Shown: positions 6,509-14,770 of the stretch, piece by piece
How positions within the stretch are numbered: the first letter of the stretch is position 1
How the letters are laid out: each line of letters starts with the position of its first letter
IMG/VR virus record: IMGVR_UViG_3300033997_000085
Span: 1-25,927 of that record
DNA: 25,927 nucleotides
Reading direction: 5' to 3' (one strand)
DNA from: a virus
Position numbers and translations under genes: made by a program
The notes under the pieces: model-generated
Told to the model about the DNA's origin: nothing
Database searches by the model: none
What the model saw: only the letters and a program-made list of their open reading frames with translations

Positions 6509-7620
6509 TCGGTGGGTTTCCAATCAGCGGGCAGCAGGTATTCGAAGTTGTCGGCCTTGCCGCCCTTCTTGAGTTTTCTGTCTTTGTGCGGGTCGTGCGG
6601 TTCAGGCTCGAAGCCGTCCGGCGGGCCCACCACCATGGTGGTGATCGTGCCTTCTGGGCCCAAGGAGTAGGTGACTTCGGCGATCAGCATGTCGCGGTCG
6701 AAACCGATCACCGGATCGACGACGCGCACCAGCATGTTGTGGCGCCACAGGGCGCCGTTCGACTGCCTCCAGCCCTGCACCTTGTAGGTGGTGCTCAACG
6801 CTTTGCCCATCCGCTGGCCGCGCTCCCAGTTCGCCCTGCTCTGGGCGAGTGTGGTTGTCATCTGGCCGCTTTCTTGGATGATCAGTACTCGCTTGCGGGT
6901 GGTGCGATCATCGCTGACCTTGGCCGATACCTCCGCCGCCTGCTCGCCGAACTCTTCGTCGGTACCGCTGCGCTGGCCCAGCACCTGGTACTCCGAAAAC
7001 ACACCGGAAAAATCCAGCTGTGTATCGCCGGACAAGACGTTTTTGCCGAGCTGGAGGGCATCTACTGCCCTGCCCTCACTGCCAGGCTTTGCCAGCACCA
7101 CCATGCCCTTGGCGTCATCCGTGGAAAACACGCGGAACAGGGTCAACAACCGGTCGATGGATTCAAAGGCCGTTTCGCCTGGCTCAATCGTGTGGTCGGA
7201 CAGCTTGCCGGTTTCAGGAATCTCACTCCGCACGGCCAGCCCGTAGGGCGCGGCCAGTGCTTTTACGATGCTGAGCACGCCTTGGTTTTTCCATTGCCCC
7301 GGCCTGTTGACCGCCGCGCAGTCCACCAAATCAGCAGTCAAGGACCGTCCGGATATCGACAGCGTGATCTGCTTATCGTCGTAGCTGATAGGCGTGGAGA
7401 ACACCCAGCCGGTCAGGATCAAATCCCCACCAATCCGCACCTGGCACTTGGCGCCCTGACGGATCGGAATAGAGACGGTCTGCCCCGGCCAGCGCCAGGT
7501 GATGCTCAGGTTGAAGTCGCGGGCCTGGCGTTCCAACCCCGCTGATATCTCCACCTTTTTCCAGCCGCCATAATCCAGGCCGTCAACGGTCAGGCTGACG
7601 GCGTTTGCGCTATCAAGCAT
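6505..7620 (-). CDS. Baseplate hub protein (Mu gp44 / P2 gpD-like)
   Basis: A 371-aa protein of the Mu gp44 family, which forms the trimeric hub linking tube and spike. Its beta-rich N-terminal domain (LTVDGLDYGGWKKVEISAGLERQARDF) and the RSLTADLVDCA...LSIVKALAAPYGL segment resemble gp27-like hub proteins. ATG start with AGGAG 8 nt upstream. It directly follows the N/circularisation gene and precedes the spike, the conserved Mu order. Confidence 0.94.
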   Translation of the reverse strand: MLDSANAVSLTVDGLDYGGWKKVEISAGLERQARDFNLSITWRWPGQTVSIPIRQGAKCQVRIGGDLILTGWVFSTPISYDDKQITLSISGRSLTADLVDCAAVNRPGQWKNQGVLSIVKALAAPYGLAVRSEIPETGKLSDHTIEPGETAFESIDRLLTLFRVFSTDDAKGMVVLAKPGSEGRAVDALQLGKNVLSGDTQLDFSGVFSEYQVLGQRSGTDEEFGEQAAEVSAKVSDDRTTRKRVLIIQESGQMTTTLAQSRANWERGQRMGKALSTTYKVQGWRQSNGALWRHNMLVRVVDPVIGFDRDMLIAEVTYSLGPEGTITTMVVGPPDGFEPEPHDPHKDRKLKKGGKADNFEYLLPADWKPTE

Positions 7621-7624
7621 GGGG

Positions 7625-8935
7625 TTACTCCTGAGCGATTTTCAGCGGTACCGCGGGCACGAAGCCTGGATGCTGAATGCGGTTACGCTGCACCACTTCA
7701 CCGGCCCGCGTGGCGTCACCAAAGCGGCGGTAGGCCAAGACCAGCGCCGGCAAGGTTTCTGCCGGCGTAATGTCCACCAGGCGCACGCCTGATGCCGCTA
7801 CGGCAGTCAGGTGCTTGATCAGCGCCTGGCGCAGCGTATTGAGCGCCTGGTAGTGCTCCGGGTCAGCCTTGAGGGATGCTTCCCATATGGCCTCGCTGAG
7901 GGCGTCACGCAGCTGGATCACGTCATCGGCCACCGGAACCTCCGGCCGCTCGATTGGTTGCACCGCCTGATGATCAATCGAAGGCGTGGACTCCACCGCA
8001 ACTGGCTGCGTTGCCACCGGCATCTCGCTGACGATTAGAGCCACCTGCACTAACAACGAGTCCTGCACCAGGTTTGCCGCCGCCTGCGCCGCTGCGGTGG
8101 TATCCGCACCACTTGCTTGCGGCACAGTGTTGATACTGGTCACCGCCTCAGCGTGCTGTGAGGCCACCGCTACCGCGTCGCGATAACTAGGGGCGGCAAC
8201 AGCCGCGGCTGCACCGGTAGCCGAACCAGGCGAGCTGCCAGGGCGGTTTACGCCAGTACGGAAAAGGCCACTGGTAGAAAAGTCGCTGAAGTAGCTGGAA
8301 AACAGCGCGCTGAGCGCTGACGGCGAATTCACCAACGACTGGATAAATCCGCTGAGGTTGGTAAAGATCCCCAGGAACGGCGCGAACTGCCGTTGAATAA
8401 TCGCGTACACGCCCGACAGTCCATTGCGAAGCCCAATCAAGTTGATCCGGGCACTGTCTACCAACGCCATCGCCGCCTTGTAACGACGAAGCGCCGAGTC
8501 GAACAGGCTTTCTGACGACTTGACCACCTGCTGCTGGGTGTTCGCGGTACCGGTGGGAAACTTGCGTGGTTTGCTGGGGTAGAAGGTCAGTTCCAGGCGA
8601 GCCATACCGCCCTCGGTGCGGCTGTGGGTTAGATCGCACTCGCCCACATCGACCAGCATCCGGCCGAGCCAGGGGTGCACCAACTCGCCCGCGCCTTCTT
8701 TCTCCAACGCTTCCAGCAGCTTATCCCGCCGCTCAAAACAGTCGTCGCCGATGACGTAGGCGCTTACCTTGTGCACCTGAGATTGCTTGCCCAACGATTC
8801 GAAAAACGGCTCATCCCGCTGGGGGTATTCGTGCAGCTGGCCTTTGCGGCCAATAGGGACTGCTGCCTGTTCGATCAGGAAATTGATTCCCCTGAACGAC
8901 GCAGGCAGCAGATCATCGCGCCAGGTCTTTGTCAC
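7625..8935 (-). CDS. Mu gpN-like tail protein with DNA circularisation N-terminal domain
   Basis: A 436-aa protein. Residues 1-120 (TWRDDLLPASFRGINF, then DEPFFESLGKQSQVHKVSAYVIGDD, HPWLGRMLV, ELTFYP) are the conserved DNA_circ_N domain of Mu gp43/N-like proteins. Despite the family name, in Mu it is a tail/baseplate component acting next to the tape measure. The remaining part is Ala/Val/Gln-rich, low in conservation and probably helical. GTG start that overlaps the tape-measure stop by 4 nt (GTGA). Confidence 0.92.
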   Translation of the reverse strand: MTKTWRDDLLPASFRGINFLIEQAAVPIGRKGQLHEYPQRDEPFFESLGKQSQVHKVSAYVIGDDCFERRDKLLEALEKEGAGELVHPWLGRMLVDVGECDLTHSRTEGGMARLELTFYPSKPRKFPTGTANTQQQVVKSSESLFDSALRRYKAAMALVDSARINLIGLRNGLSGVYAIIQRQFAPFLGIFTNLSGFIQSLVNSPSALSALFSSYFSDFSTSGLFRTGVNRPGSSPGSATGAAAAVAAPSYRDAVAVASQHAEAVTSINTVPQASGADTTAAAQAAANLVQDSLLVQVALIVSEMPVATQPVAVESTPSIDHQAVQPIERPEVPVADDVIQLRDALSEAIWEASLKADPEHYQALNTLRQALIKHLTAVAASGVRLVDITPAETLPALVLAYRRFGDATRAGEVVQRNRIQHPGFVPAVPLKIAQE

Positions 8936-11055
8936 TGCGTTCCTCCAGAGCCCACGGTGCGATAACCCACGCTGGGCTTGACGCTCAGACCGGGCTGATT
9001 GGTTTTGGGTGGATCCACCCGCAATCCGGGCGGGGCGTTGGTGAAACGGATGTTCATCTCACCGTTCAACTGGGTACGGTTGGTTTGGGCGGCTTGCTGC
9101 GGAACACTGCCGGGGGCGGCTAGCGTTCCAGGACGGGCTAACAGCGAACCGGAATTGCTAGCCGACAGCAGGTTGACCGGCGGGGCCTGGTCGGGGCGCC
9201 GCAGCAGCTTTGATACATCTGCGCCACCCTGGGTGACGTTGCGCAACGCTTGTTGATTGCGCACGATCTGCGCGGCGTTGGCCTGTAAAAACTCGCCGGT
9301 ACCGCCCCCCTCCCCGGCGTTCCGTATCCGTTGCGCCTCCGCGAAGCTGTTGGCTTTAGCCGTGGCGGTTTTGATCAGCCCGTCGCCACCCTCGCCCCCA
9401 CCAAAGAACTTCATCATCGGCTCAATGATGGGCCGCAGTTCCTCCCAAAGGCTTTTAAACCAACCGCTGATGGGTTCCCAGTGTTTGACGATGAGCCCCA
9501 GCGGCGACCAATCGAACATCGTTTTAAGGAAGTCCATGACCGGTGTGGACAAGGCCACCACGACACCCCACAGCGCCTTGAAGAACTCCGTCAGCGGCCC
9601 CCAGTTATCAACGATCAACCCAATCGGCGTATAGGATACAAAGGCTTTGAACATCTCCCAGGCGGCGAGCGTCGGGCCCCGTATTTTGTCCCACATCGCG
9701 TTGAAGTAAGGCGCAACAGCCGACCAATTCGCCACGATCAAGCCCGCAGCCAGGGCTATGCCAGTAGCGATGATCCCAATGGGGTTGGCTTTCATAGCAA
9801 ACGACAACAGCTTGGTCGCCACAATGGTCGAGACGATGCCAAGCCGTAACGCAGTGAACGCAATGACCGCAGCAGCAACGCCACGGACTACATCGGGGTT
9901 GGCCTCTACCAGCTTCGCAAACTGAATAACCAACGGCCGCACGGCATCGACCACCCCGTTGACCGCAGGTAGAAGAGCACTACCGATGGCCTTTGAGACG
10001 TTACTGGCAGCATTGCGCAGACGCCCCAGATTGAACTCCGTGGTCGCCGCACGAGAGGCATACTCTTTCTCCATCGAGCCTGCATACAGGCTCGCGTCCC
10101 CCACCTTGTTTAAGTTGCCTTTGAGCAAATCAAGATTCGTGAGCAGCGATGCAATCGAGGTCACCGACTCTGACCCGAACAGCTGAGTCAATAGCCCCAC
10201 GCGTGAAGCGGCGTCGACCTTGCCGATGCGCTCAAGGATGTTCAGGATCGTGCCCTGCGCATCGGTCTGCATCGACTTCGCGACCTGCTTGGAGTCAAGA
10301 CGAATTGACTTGAATGCCTGCGATTGAGCCTTGGTAGCCGAAGCACCCTTGGTCATCGACAGCATGAAGTTTTTGATGCCAGTGGCGGCAACTTCCTGCT
10401 CAACCCCCACCCCGGCCATCGTGGCGCCCAGTGCCGCAATTTGACCTGAGGCGAGACCAGCAACCTCACCCAGAGGACCGATGCGAGTCACGATATCGGA
10501 GATTTTCTTGGTGTTTGCCGGCCCGGTGTTGCCCAAGTAGTTGATCCGGTCAGCGAGACCAGTCACCTCGCCTTGGGTCATCTTGAAGGATGTCCGCCAC
10601 GTTGCCATCATGTCGCCGCTTTGGTCCGCTGTCTGGTCAAAGGCAATGCCCATCTTGACCGCTGCCTCTGCGAACCCCAGCAGTTCGTCCTGCGCGAAAC
10701 CCGCCTGTCCACCGGCGGCGACAATCTTGGCGATATCCCCAGCAGCCATTGGAAGTACTTCGGACATCCGGGTGATGTCGGCCCCCATCTGCTTGAATTG
10801 CTCAGGGGTTTTGAAGTCCACGACTTTATTGACGTTAGCCATCTCGGATTCAAAGGCAACAGCCGATTTGATTCCGACAGCAAACGGCGCTGCCATCGCC
10901 CCGCCGGTTACCAGATCCTTGATACCGATTTTGCCCAAGCCGGTTTTTTCGAGGTTCTTCCTGAATGAGCCAACGTTCTTCTGGATGCCAGCCAACTTTG
11001 GCGACAACTTGTCGACGCCAGTGATTAACGCCTTGAGCTGAAATTTATCCGCCAT
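8932..11055 (-). CDS. Tail tape measure protein (TP901 family)
   Basis: A 707-aa protein that sets tail length and later helps DNA enter the cell. Residues about 60-370 are the TP901 core (FESEMANVNKVVDFKTPEQFKQM, MATWRTSFKMTQGEVTGLADRINYLG, ATMAGVGVEQEVAATGIKNFM). An apolar region at about 385-445 contains likely membrane-spanning helices, then three Trp/Pro-rich units (PIGLIVDNWGPLTEFFKALW and similar) recur. The C-terminus is Gln/Pro/Gly-rich. Length is close to that of Mu, so the tail should be similarly long. Start overlaps the chaperone fusion stop (TAATG). Confidence 0.96.
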   Translation of the reverse strand: MADKFQLKALITGVDKLSPKLAGIQKNVGSFRKNLEKTGLGKIGIKDLVTGGAMAAPFAVGIKSAVAFESEMANVNKVVDFKTPEQFKQMGADITRMSEVLPMAAGDIAKIVAAGGQAGFAQDELLGFAEAAVKMGIAFDQTADQSGDMMATWRTSFKMTQGEVTGLADRINYLGNTGPANTKKISDIVTRIGPLGEVAGLASGQIAALGATMAGVGVEQEVAATGIKNFMLSMTKGASATKAQSQAFKSIRLDSKQVAKSMQTDAQGTILNILERIGKVDAASRVGLLTQLFGSESVTSIASLLTNLDLLKGNLNKVGDASLYAGSMEKEYASRAATTEFNLGRLRNAASNVSKAIGSALLPAVNGVVDAVRPLVIQFAKLVEANPDVVRGVAAAVIAFTALRLGIVSTIVATKLLSFAMKANPIGIIATGIALAAGLIVANWSAVAPYFNAMWDKIRGPTLAAWEMFKAFVSYTPIGLIVDNWGPLTEFFKALWGVVVALSTPVMDFLKTMFDWSPLGLIVKHWEPISGWFKSLWEELRPIIEPMMKFFGGGEGGDGLIKTATAKANSFAEAQRIRNAGEGGGTGEFLQANAAQIVRNQQALRNVTQGGADVSKLLRRPDQAPPVNLLSASNSGSLLARPGTLAAPGSVPQQAAQTNRTQLNGEMNIRFTNAPPGLRVDPPKTNQPGLSVKPSVGYRTVGSGGTQ

Positions 11056-11482
11056 TATTGATCCTGCCGGTATGCGTTAATGCGCAGCGCCTGGTCCTGC
11101 GACTCGATGATGAGGTCCAGTGATCTGGACATCATCTCTTCGGGGTCGACCTTCCAGTACCAGGCCAGGTCGTAACTGACAGCAATCAGGTCTTCGGCTG
11201 AGGTGACGCCGACGTCATGAAAAAACCAGCAACTTCCCAACACAACGTGTTGAAGTCTGCGAGATCCAGCTGGTTGACCGAGGACGGTGGAATGCCGGCA
11301 CACACCGCGATGTACTTGGCAGCAACCTCGGTGTCGAGGGTCACCTCCTCATCCTTGCCGATTTTGTACGGCATGGCTTTGATTGCCCGTACCTCCTGCA
11401 CGGTCGGGCGGCGCACAGTTAACTCGCTTACCTGCTCACCATGGGCTTCAATTGGCCCACTCAGTTTGATTGGTTCACTCAT
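11055..11482 (-). CDS. Tail assembly chaperone fusion made by -1 ribosomal frameshift (GT-like)
   Basis: The predicted product is 142 aa: the first 88 residues of the upstream chaperone frame, ending ...VAGFF, joined through the slippery heptamer at 11219-11225 to 54 residues of the -1 frame (HDVGVTSAEDLIAVSYDL...INAYRQDQ). The downstream frame has no credible start of its own, and it ends one base into the tape-measure start, exactly where GT-type extensions are found. In lambda (G/GT), Mu and other tailed phages the shorter and longer chaperones coat the tape measure during tube assembly in a set ratio. Seen: frames and site. Inferred: efficiency and function. Confidence 0.88.
11186..11482 (-). 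CDS. Tail assembly chaperone, Mu gp41-like (G-like, unshifted product)
   Basis: A 98-aa protein of the Mu gp41/phage tail assembly chaperone type. Features: a start at ATG 11482 that overlaps the tube-gene stop (ATGA), preferred over a TTG 6 nt upstream; a beta-rich N-terminus with ELTVRRPTVQEVRAIKAMPY; a helical AAKYIAVCAGIPPSSVNQLDLADFNTLC region typical of this family. The last 10 residues after Phe-Phe are replaced in the frameshift product. Position between tube and tape measure is invariant in contractile and long flexible tails. Confidence 0.9.
   Translation of the reverse strand: MSEPIKLSGPIEAHGEQVSELTVRRPTVQEVRAIKAMPYKIGKDEEVTLDTEVAAKYIAVCAGIPPSSVNQLDLADFNTLCWEVAGFFMTSASPQPKT
11219..11225 (-). 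other. Programmed -1 frameshift slippery site (T TTT TTC)
   Basis: In the zero frame the codons are GGT TTT TTC, giving a perfect X XXY YYZ heptamer TTTTTTC. Slipping back one base gives TTT TTT CAT and enters the long open downstream frame; the zero frame stops 33 nt later at 11186. No stable pseudoknot was identified by eye, although a GC-rich stretch follows. Confidence 0.85.
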
Positions 11483-11826
11483 TGCCAAGTCCCCTTGATA
11501 CCGTCGAATTGCAGCTCAATCGTGCCGTCATCCCCCTTGGAACTGGGTTCATCGACCAAATATGCACCGGCCAACACGTAGACTTTTCCGTTCTTGAACT
11601 CAACGGTTACCGTCATGTCTGTGCCGTTGACCAGCTTCTTTATGTCCAGGTCGTTGGTATGCACCGCCGTGACCTTGACCCACGGCGCAAGGTCTTCTTC
11701 CTTGTAAAAACCTGGCACCACCGTCTCCCGCTTGACCTCCATCAGCGGCGCTTCGCAGCCCCCGGTAATGGTCAACTGGGCACCGTCTACTTTGACGTAG
11801 GCCGTGCCCGCTACTTTTTGTCCCAT
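11479..11826 (-). CDS. Tail tube protein (Mu gpM / gp40 family)
   Basis: A 115-aa protein that polymerises into the inner tube of the contractile tail. The start GTAYVKVDGAQL, the GG.EAPLMEVKRETV motif and the central beta strands (MTVTVEFKNGKVYVLAGAYLVDEP) fit the Mu-like tail tube family; length is also typical. ATG with GGAG 8 nt upstream. A terminator-like hairpin separates it from the sheath gene upstream, and the chaperone gene overlaps downstream. Confidence 0.94.
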   Translation of the reverse strand: MGQKVAGTAYVKVDGAQLTITGGCEAPLMEVKRETVVPGFYKEEDLAPWVKVTAVHTNDLDIKKLVNGTDMTVTVEFKNGKVYVLAGAYLVDEPSSKGDDGTIELQFDGIKGTWQ

Positions 11827-11849
11827 GGTTTATCTCCGCGCATAAAAAT

Positions 11850-11866
11850 GCCCGCGCGCGGCGGGC
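11850..11866 (-). terminator. Terminator-like hairpin between sheath and tube genes
   Basis: On the minus strand GCCCGC and GCGGGC form a 6-bp GC stem with a 5-nt loop, followed by ATTTTTATG. It is shorter on T residues than an ideal terminator. It may act as a partial terminator or as an mRNA-stabilising 5' structure for the highly needed tube message. Confidence 0.6.
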
Positions 11867-11885
11867 TGTGTGTTCGGGGCCGAAG

Positions 11886-13382
11886 TTACGCGGCAGCGTC
11901 GTACTGCAAACGGAACTGGTTAAGCAACGCGAAGACGCGCAGACCGTTGATATAGTCCGGCGGGAACAGCACGTTAACCCGGCTGGGGTCGTTACCGTCG
12001 CGCTCGACGATCAGGTGCTGGGCGAACAGCTCGGAATTCTCAACGTGGCCTTCCAGCTCCAGCTGGGCATATTGAGCGATCAGTTCGCCGCGGATGGTAC
12101 TCGGCGTCACAATTGGCGCGCCGGCGCCGAAGCGGGTACCGTCATTTGCCAGCTTGTGGCGACCGTATTTGCTGGTGATCACACCTTGCAGGCGGCGGAT
12201 GATGAACGCCGATTGGTGCATCGTCTCGCTGTCCAGATAGGAGTTATCCGGCTGGCCGTAGGCGTTCTTCTGGTAGGTCGTGATAGCACGCTGGATACGC
12301 ACATAGCCGCCTTCAAAGTAAGCCGTTGCGATCCCATAACTGAGCAGCGATTGACGTTCAGTCAGGGTAAACCGCTCGCTCGCCGGCGCCGGATCAAGCC
12401 CAGGCAAACTACCGCTCTGGGTTGGACGGCTGGCATCTGCCGAGATAAACACCGCTGTGCGCGCCGCCAACGATGCAGCCTGCACCCAAAACGGCTGCGG
12501 CACGCCGACTTCCATGGCCTGGACGGTCATGTGCTGGTCGTTGCGTGTCTGTCCCGCCGCGACTAGCGTACCGAGGGTACCGCGCTTGGCGCTGTAAACG
12601 TGGCCGAACAACTGCTTGGCCCAGCTCCAGCGCCCCACACTGTCATCCATCGCCGCCTTCCAGGCATTGAGACTGGTCGTATCAGACCAGGGCATGCAGA
12701 TGAATTCGAAAGGCTCGTCGCCCAGGGCGGCCAACGCTTCTACCTGATCAGGCGCCCCAACGCCGCCCGTCATCGCGGTGACGGTGGCCGTAAGCCCAGC
12801 CGGAAGAACCTCGCCGTTGGTCTTGCCCAACCGATTGAACTGCAAGCTGATGTCGTTGCCGCTTTCCCCCTTCCATTTGCAGGTGAGCGTAACCACGGCC
12901 TCGGCGGCCACCGCCGTAATCGGCAAGTCCGGTGTAGCATTGATTCGAACCGCAAGCGCCGATGCGGCCTGGGTAGCTGTCGCGGCACTCACGACAGTGG
13001 CCTGCACACGCACACCGCCCACATACAGGTTCAGCAACCCGGCCTCAGCAGCCACACCCGTGAGGGTCACGGTTGCGCTGGATACTGCACCTTCGGTTGC
13101 GAGCAGCGGCAGGCACCAGACCTCACCCACGGGGTCGGTCTTGCGCCAGGCGTCGTACATAGCGGCCAGCATGGAACCCTGACCACCAATGGTCTTGGCG
13201 AGGGCCACGCTGGGCACCAGCACCAGAGAGCCGATATCGTCGCTGGTGGCGTTGTCGTTCACCTGGCCGACGATCAGCCGGCGCATGGTCGAAGACGCAC
13301 TGTTCGCCGCCGAGTTGTCCATCTCCGCGTAGAACAGCGGAACACGCAGGTCTGCCGGGATGTTACTGAATCCGATGGACAT
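11886..13382 (-). CDS. Contractile tail sheath protein (Mu gpL / gp39 family)
   Basis: A 498-aa sheath subunit, the expected size for the Mu type. Recognisable parts are the N-terminal GFSNIPADLRVPLFYAEMDNS, a GQGSMLAAMYDAWRKTDP motif, and the C-terminal domain with LDSETMHQSAFIIRRLQGVITSKYGRHKLANDG and EGHVENSELFAQHLIVERD. The middle third (about 95-205) is an Ala/Thr/Val-rich surface insertion. The start overlaps the stop of the DUF2635 gene by 1 nt (TAATG). On contraction it drives tube and spike through the cell envelope. Confidence 0.96.
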   Translation of the reverse strand: MSIGFSNIPADLRVPLFYAEMDNSAANSASSTMRRLIVGQVNDNATSDDIGSLVLVPSVALAKTIGGQGSMLAAMYDAWRKTDPVGEVWCLPLLATEGAVSSATVTLTGVAAEAGLLNLYVGGVRVQATVVSAATATQAASALAVRINATPDLPITAVAAEAVVTLTCKWKGESGNDISLQFNRLGKTNGEVLPAGLTATVTAMTGGVGAPDQVEALAALGDEPFEFICMPWSDTTSLNAWKAAMDDSVGRWSWAKQLFGHVYSAKRGTLGTLVAAGQTRNDQHMTVQAMEVGVPQPFWVQAASLAARTAVFISADASRPTQSGSLPGLDPAPASERFTLTERQSLLSYGIATAYFEGGYVRIQRAITTYQKNAYGQPDNSYLDSETMHQSAFIIRRLQGVITSKYGRHKLANDGTRFGAGAPIVTPSTIRGELIAQYAQLELEGHVENSELFAQHLIVERDGNDPSRVNVLFPPDYINGLRVFALLNQFRLQYDAAA

Positions 13383-13564
13383 TATTTAGCCCCTTCTTGT
13401 TTCGCCGCCTTCACGGCCTTGGTTGTCACGTCGCCATCCGCCAGCCGGCGGCGCCACCAGGCGTTGTCTTGAACTTCCCGACCCACAGCCGGCAACAGGT
13501 CGCCCGCCTCAGGATCAGGTACGGCCCGGCCAGCGGCCGGCACCACGGTGATGCGCTTGGTCAT
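13382..13564 (-). CDS. Small tail-module protein, DUF2635 (Mu gp38-like)
   Basis: A 60-aa protein beginning TKRITVVPAAGRAVPDPE and containing a Trp-Trp-Arg-Arg motif near residue 36, which fits the DUF2635 family always found just before the Mu-type sheath gene. Molecular role is not known; a tail assembly role is assumed from position. It overlaps both neighbours (ATGA upstream, TAATG downstream), so it is very probably translationally coupled to the sheath. Confidence 0.88.
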   Translation of the reverse strand: MTKRITVVPAAGRAVPDPEAGDLLPAVGREVQDNAWWRRRLADGDVTTKAVKAAKQEGAK

Positions 13565-14151
13565 GGTGTTACGTCTCCTGAGAATTTCGCTTCTATACGC
13601 CCATCCGGGCCGGGGGATTGCACGTTGGGGTCTGCCGGGTCGATGCAGTCCATGTTGATCGTCATGCCGGTGAACGGTGGCAAGCCGTCCAGCTCGTACT
13701 CGTGCCAGGTCTCGGCGGGCTCGGCCGACGTGTTGCGCCCCAGCTGGAAGTCGGAGGCAAAAGTGAACCGGTAGATCGTACGGTTGCGGTTGATTGAGAT
13801 CAGCTCACCGCCTTCGTACTCGATCAGGTCGTATTCCGGCCCTGGCTTCCAGCCGATCAAGGCTCGCCACAGCTCCGCGCGGAAAACGTGCACCAGGTCG
13901 GCAGCTTCCTGGCCGCGTTCGTCCTGGGTGTCCAGCACCAACACCACGTCGAACTTGTCGCTGATGTCCTGCTGTACGCCGGTTTGGATCGTGTTGACGC
14001 CAGCCTTGTCGCCGATGGGAATCACATAGGCTGAAGGCCGACTGAGCTTGGCGCTTGCCGCCACAGCTTCGAAATCAATGCCGCCTGCAACACGGCCCGC
14101 GAAGCCTGGGCAGTACTGGCGCAGCTGCGCAACTATCGGGGTAACCTTCAT
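13561..14151 (-). CDS. Mu gp37-like tail terminator/completion protein
   Basis: A 196-aa protein matching the Mu gp37 family (MKVTPIVAQLRQYCP, SAYVIPIGDKAG, FDVVLVLDTQDERGQEAADLVHVFRAELWRALIGWKP). The start is set to ATG 14151; an in-frame ATG at 14184 lies inside the preceding terminator hairpin and would add an atypical leader. First gene of the Mu-like tail module, so the head/tail recombination joint lies just upstream, around the SHOCT gene. Likely placed at the head-proximal tail end. Confidence 0.88.
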   Translation of the reverse strand: MKVTPIVAQLRQYCPGFAGRVAGGIDFEAVAASAKLSRPSAYVIPIGDKAGVNTIQTGVQQDISDKFDVVLVLDTQDERGQEAADLVHVFRAELWRALIGWKPGPEYDLIEYEGGELISINRNRTIYRFTFASDFQLGRNTSAEPAETWHEYELDGLPPFTGMTINMDCIDPADPNVQSPGPDGRIEAKFSGDVTP

Positions 14152-14168
14152 GGACAAAATCCAGGTAA

Positions 14169-14193
14169 TAAAAAACCCCGCCATGGCGAGGTT
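14169..14193 (-). terminator. Terminator after the SHOCT gene
   Basis: On the minus strand a stem AACCTCGCC / GGCGGGGTT with a 2-nt AT loop and one mismatch is followed directly by TTTTTTATTA. It lies 22 nt after the SHOCT gene stop, which supports that gene being an independent accessory unit. Confidence 0.72.
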
Positions 14194-14214
14194 TGTTGAT
14201 GATTCCCATCAGGG

Positions 14215-14700
14215 CTACATGCGCGAAAGAATCTCTGCTTTTTTGGCGGAAAACTCTTCCTCAGTCAGAACGCCTGCGTCCTTCAAGGCAGCTAACTTTT
14301 TCAACGTATCCGTCGGGTCATCAACCGGGAGTGACCAAGTTAAAGGCGGCGCCTTAGTTTCAGCAAGAGCGGTCAAGATCAATTGCGCCAGACGCTCAAA
14401 ATCAGGTTTTGCACTCTTGCCAAAGAACACTGAATTGTCGTCGTTTCCAACATCATTAGCTCCACCCTGTATCTGCACATCACCTGAGTGAATGAGCTGA
14501 AAAAAGGGTTTGCTAAACAGCGACCCCGGCTCAATGCGAACCCCGGTTACAGCAGATAAAGGCACATCCTTGTTGCCCCGCCCTATACCAGAGATCTGCC
14601 TCATTGCCCCCAGCAGACCTTTACGTCGAATAAGCACCGAGGTTCCAGTGAAGGAAACTTCACCAGTCGCTCCTACAGCAGTAAACGGTAGTTTATCCAT
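14215..14700 (-). CDS. Accessory protein: PH-like (DUF4429-type) domain plus C-terminal SHOCT domain
   Basis: A 161-aa protein unlike virion components. Residues 1-110 form a beta-rich domain with the pattern G.TGEVSFTGTSVLIRRKGL...DVPLSAVTGVRIEPGSLFSKPFFQL, which resembles bacterial PH/DUF4429 modules. Residues 128-161 are a clear SHOCT motif (LKKLAALKDAGVLTEEEFSAKKAEIL), a short helical module often placed at protein ends and thought to aid oligomerisation. ATG start with GGGAG 9 nt upstream. It is inserted between head completion and tail genes, has a terminator after it and a possible promoter before it, so it looks like a moron that may be expressed in the lysogen. Function unknown. Confidence 0.85.
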   Translation of the reverse strand: MDKLPFTAVGATGEVSFTGTSVLIRRKGLLGAMRQISGIGRGNKDVPLSAVTGVRIEPGSLFSKPFFQLIHSGDVQIQGGANDVGNDDNSVFFGKSAKPDFERLAQLILTALAETKAPPLTWSLPVDDPTDTLKKLAALKDAGVLTEEEFSAKKAEILSRM

Positions 14701-14733
14701 TGACCCAAACTCCCTATCGGCACTTGAAAAGGG

Positions 14734-14739
14734 ACTATA
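14734..14739 (-). promoter_or_regulatory. Possible -10 element of a promoter for the SHOCT gene
   Basis: Minus-strand TATAGT matches five of six bases of the sigma70 -10 hexamer, 33 nt before the ATG in the 70-bp gap. The -35 region (TTCAAG/CAAGTT at 17-19 nt spacing) is weak. Listed because the gap is long for this tightly packed operon. Confidence 0.3.
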
Positions 14740-14770
14740 TCAACAGATCCGGATGTAACTTGAAAGCTGG

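Noticed and set aside
6586-7545. 319-aa frame antisense to the hub gene
   Set aside because: Long antisense frames are common in GC-rich DNA. It is His/Arg/Gln-rich and lies opposite a clear Mu gp44-like gene.
12600-13472. 290-aa frame antisense to the sheath gene
   Set aside because: Shadow of the sheath coding frame with no start signals and atypical composition.
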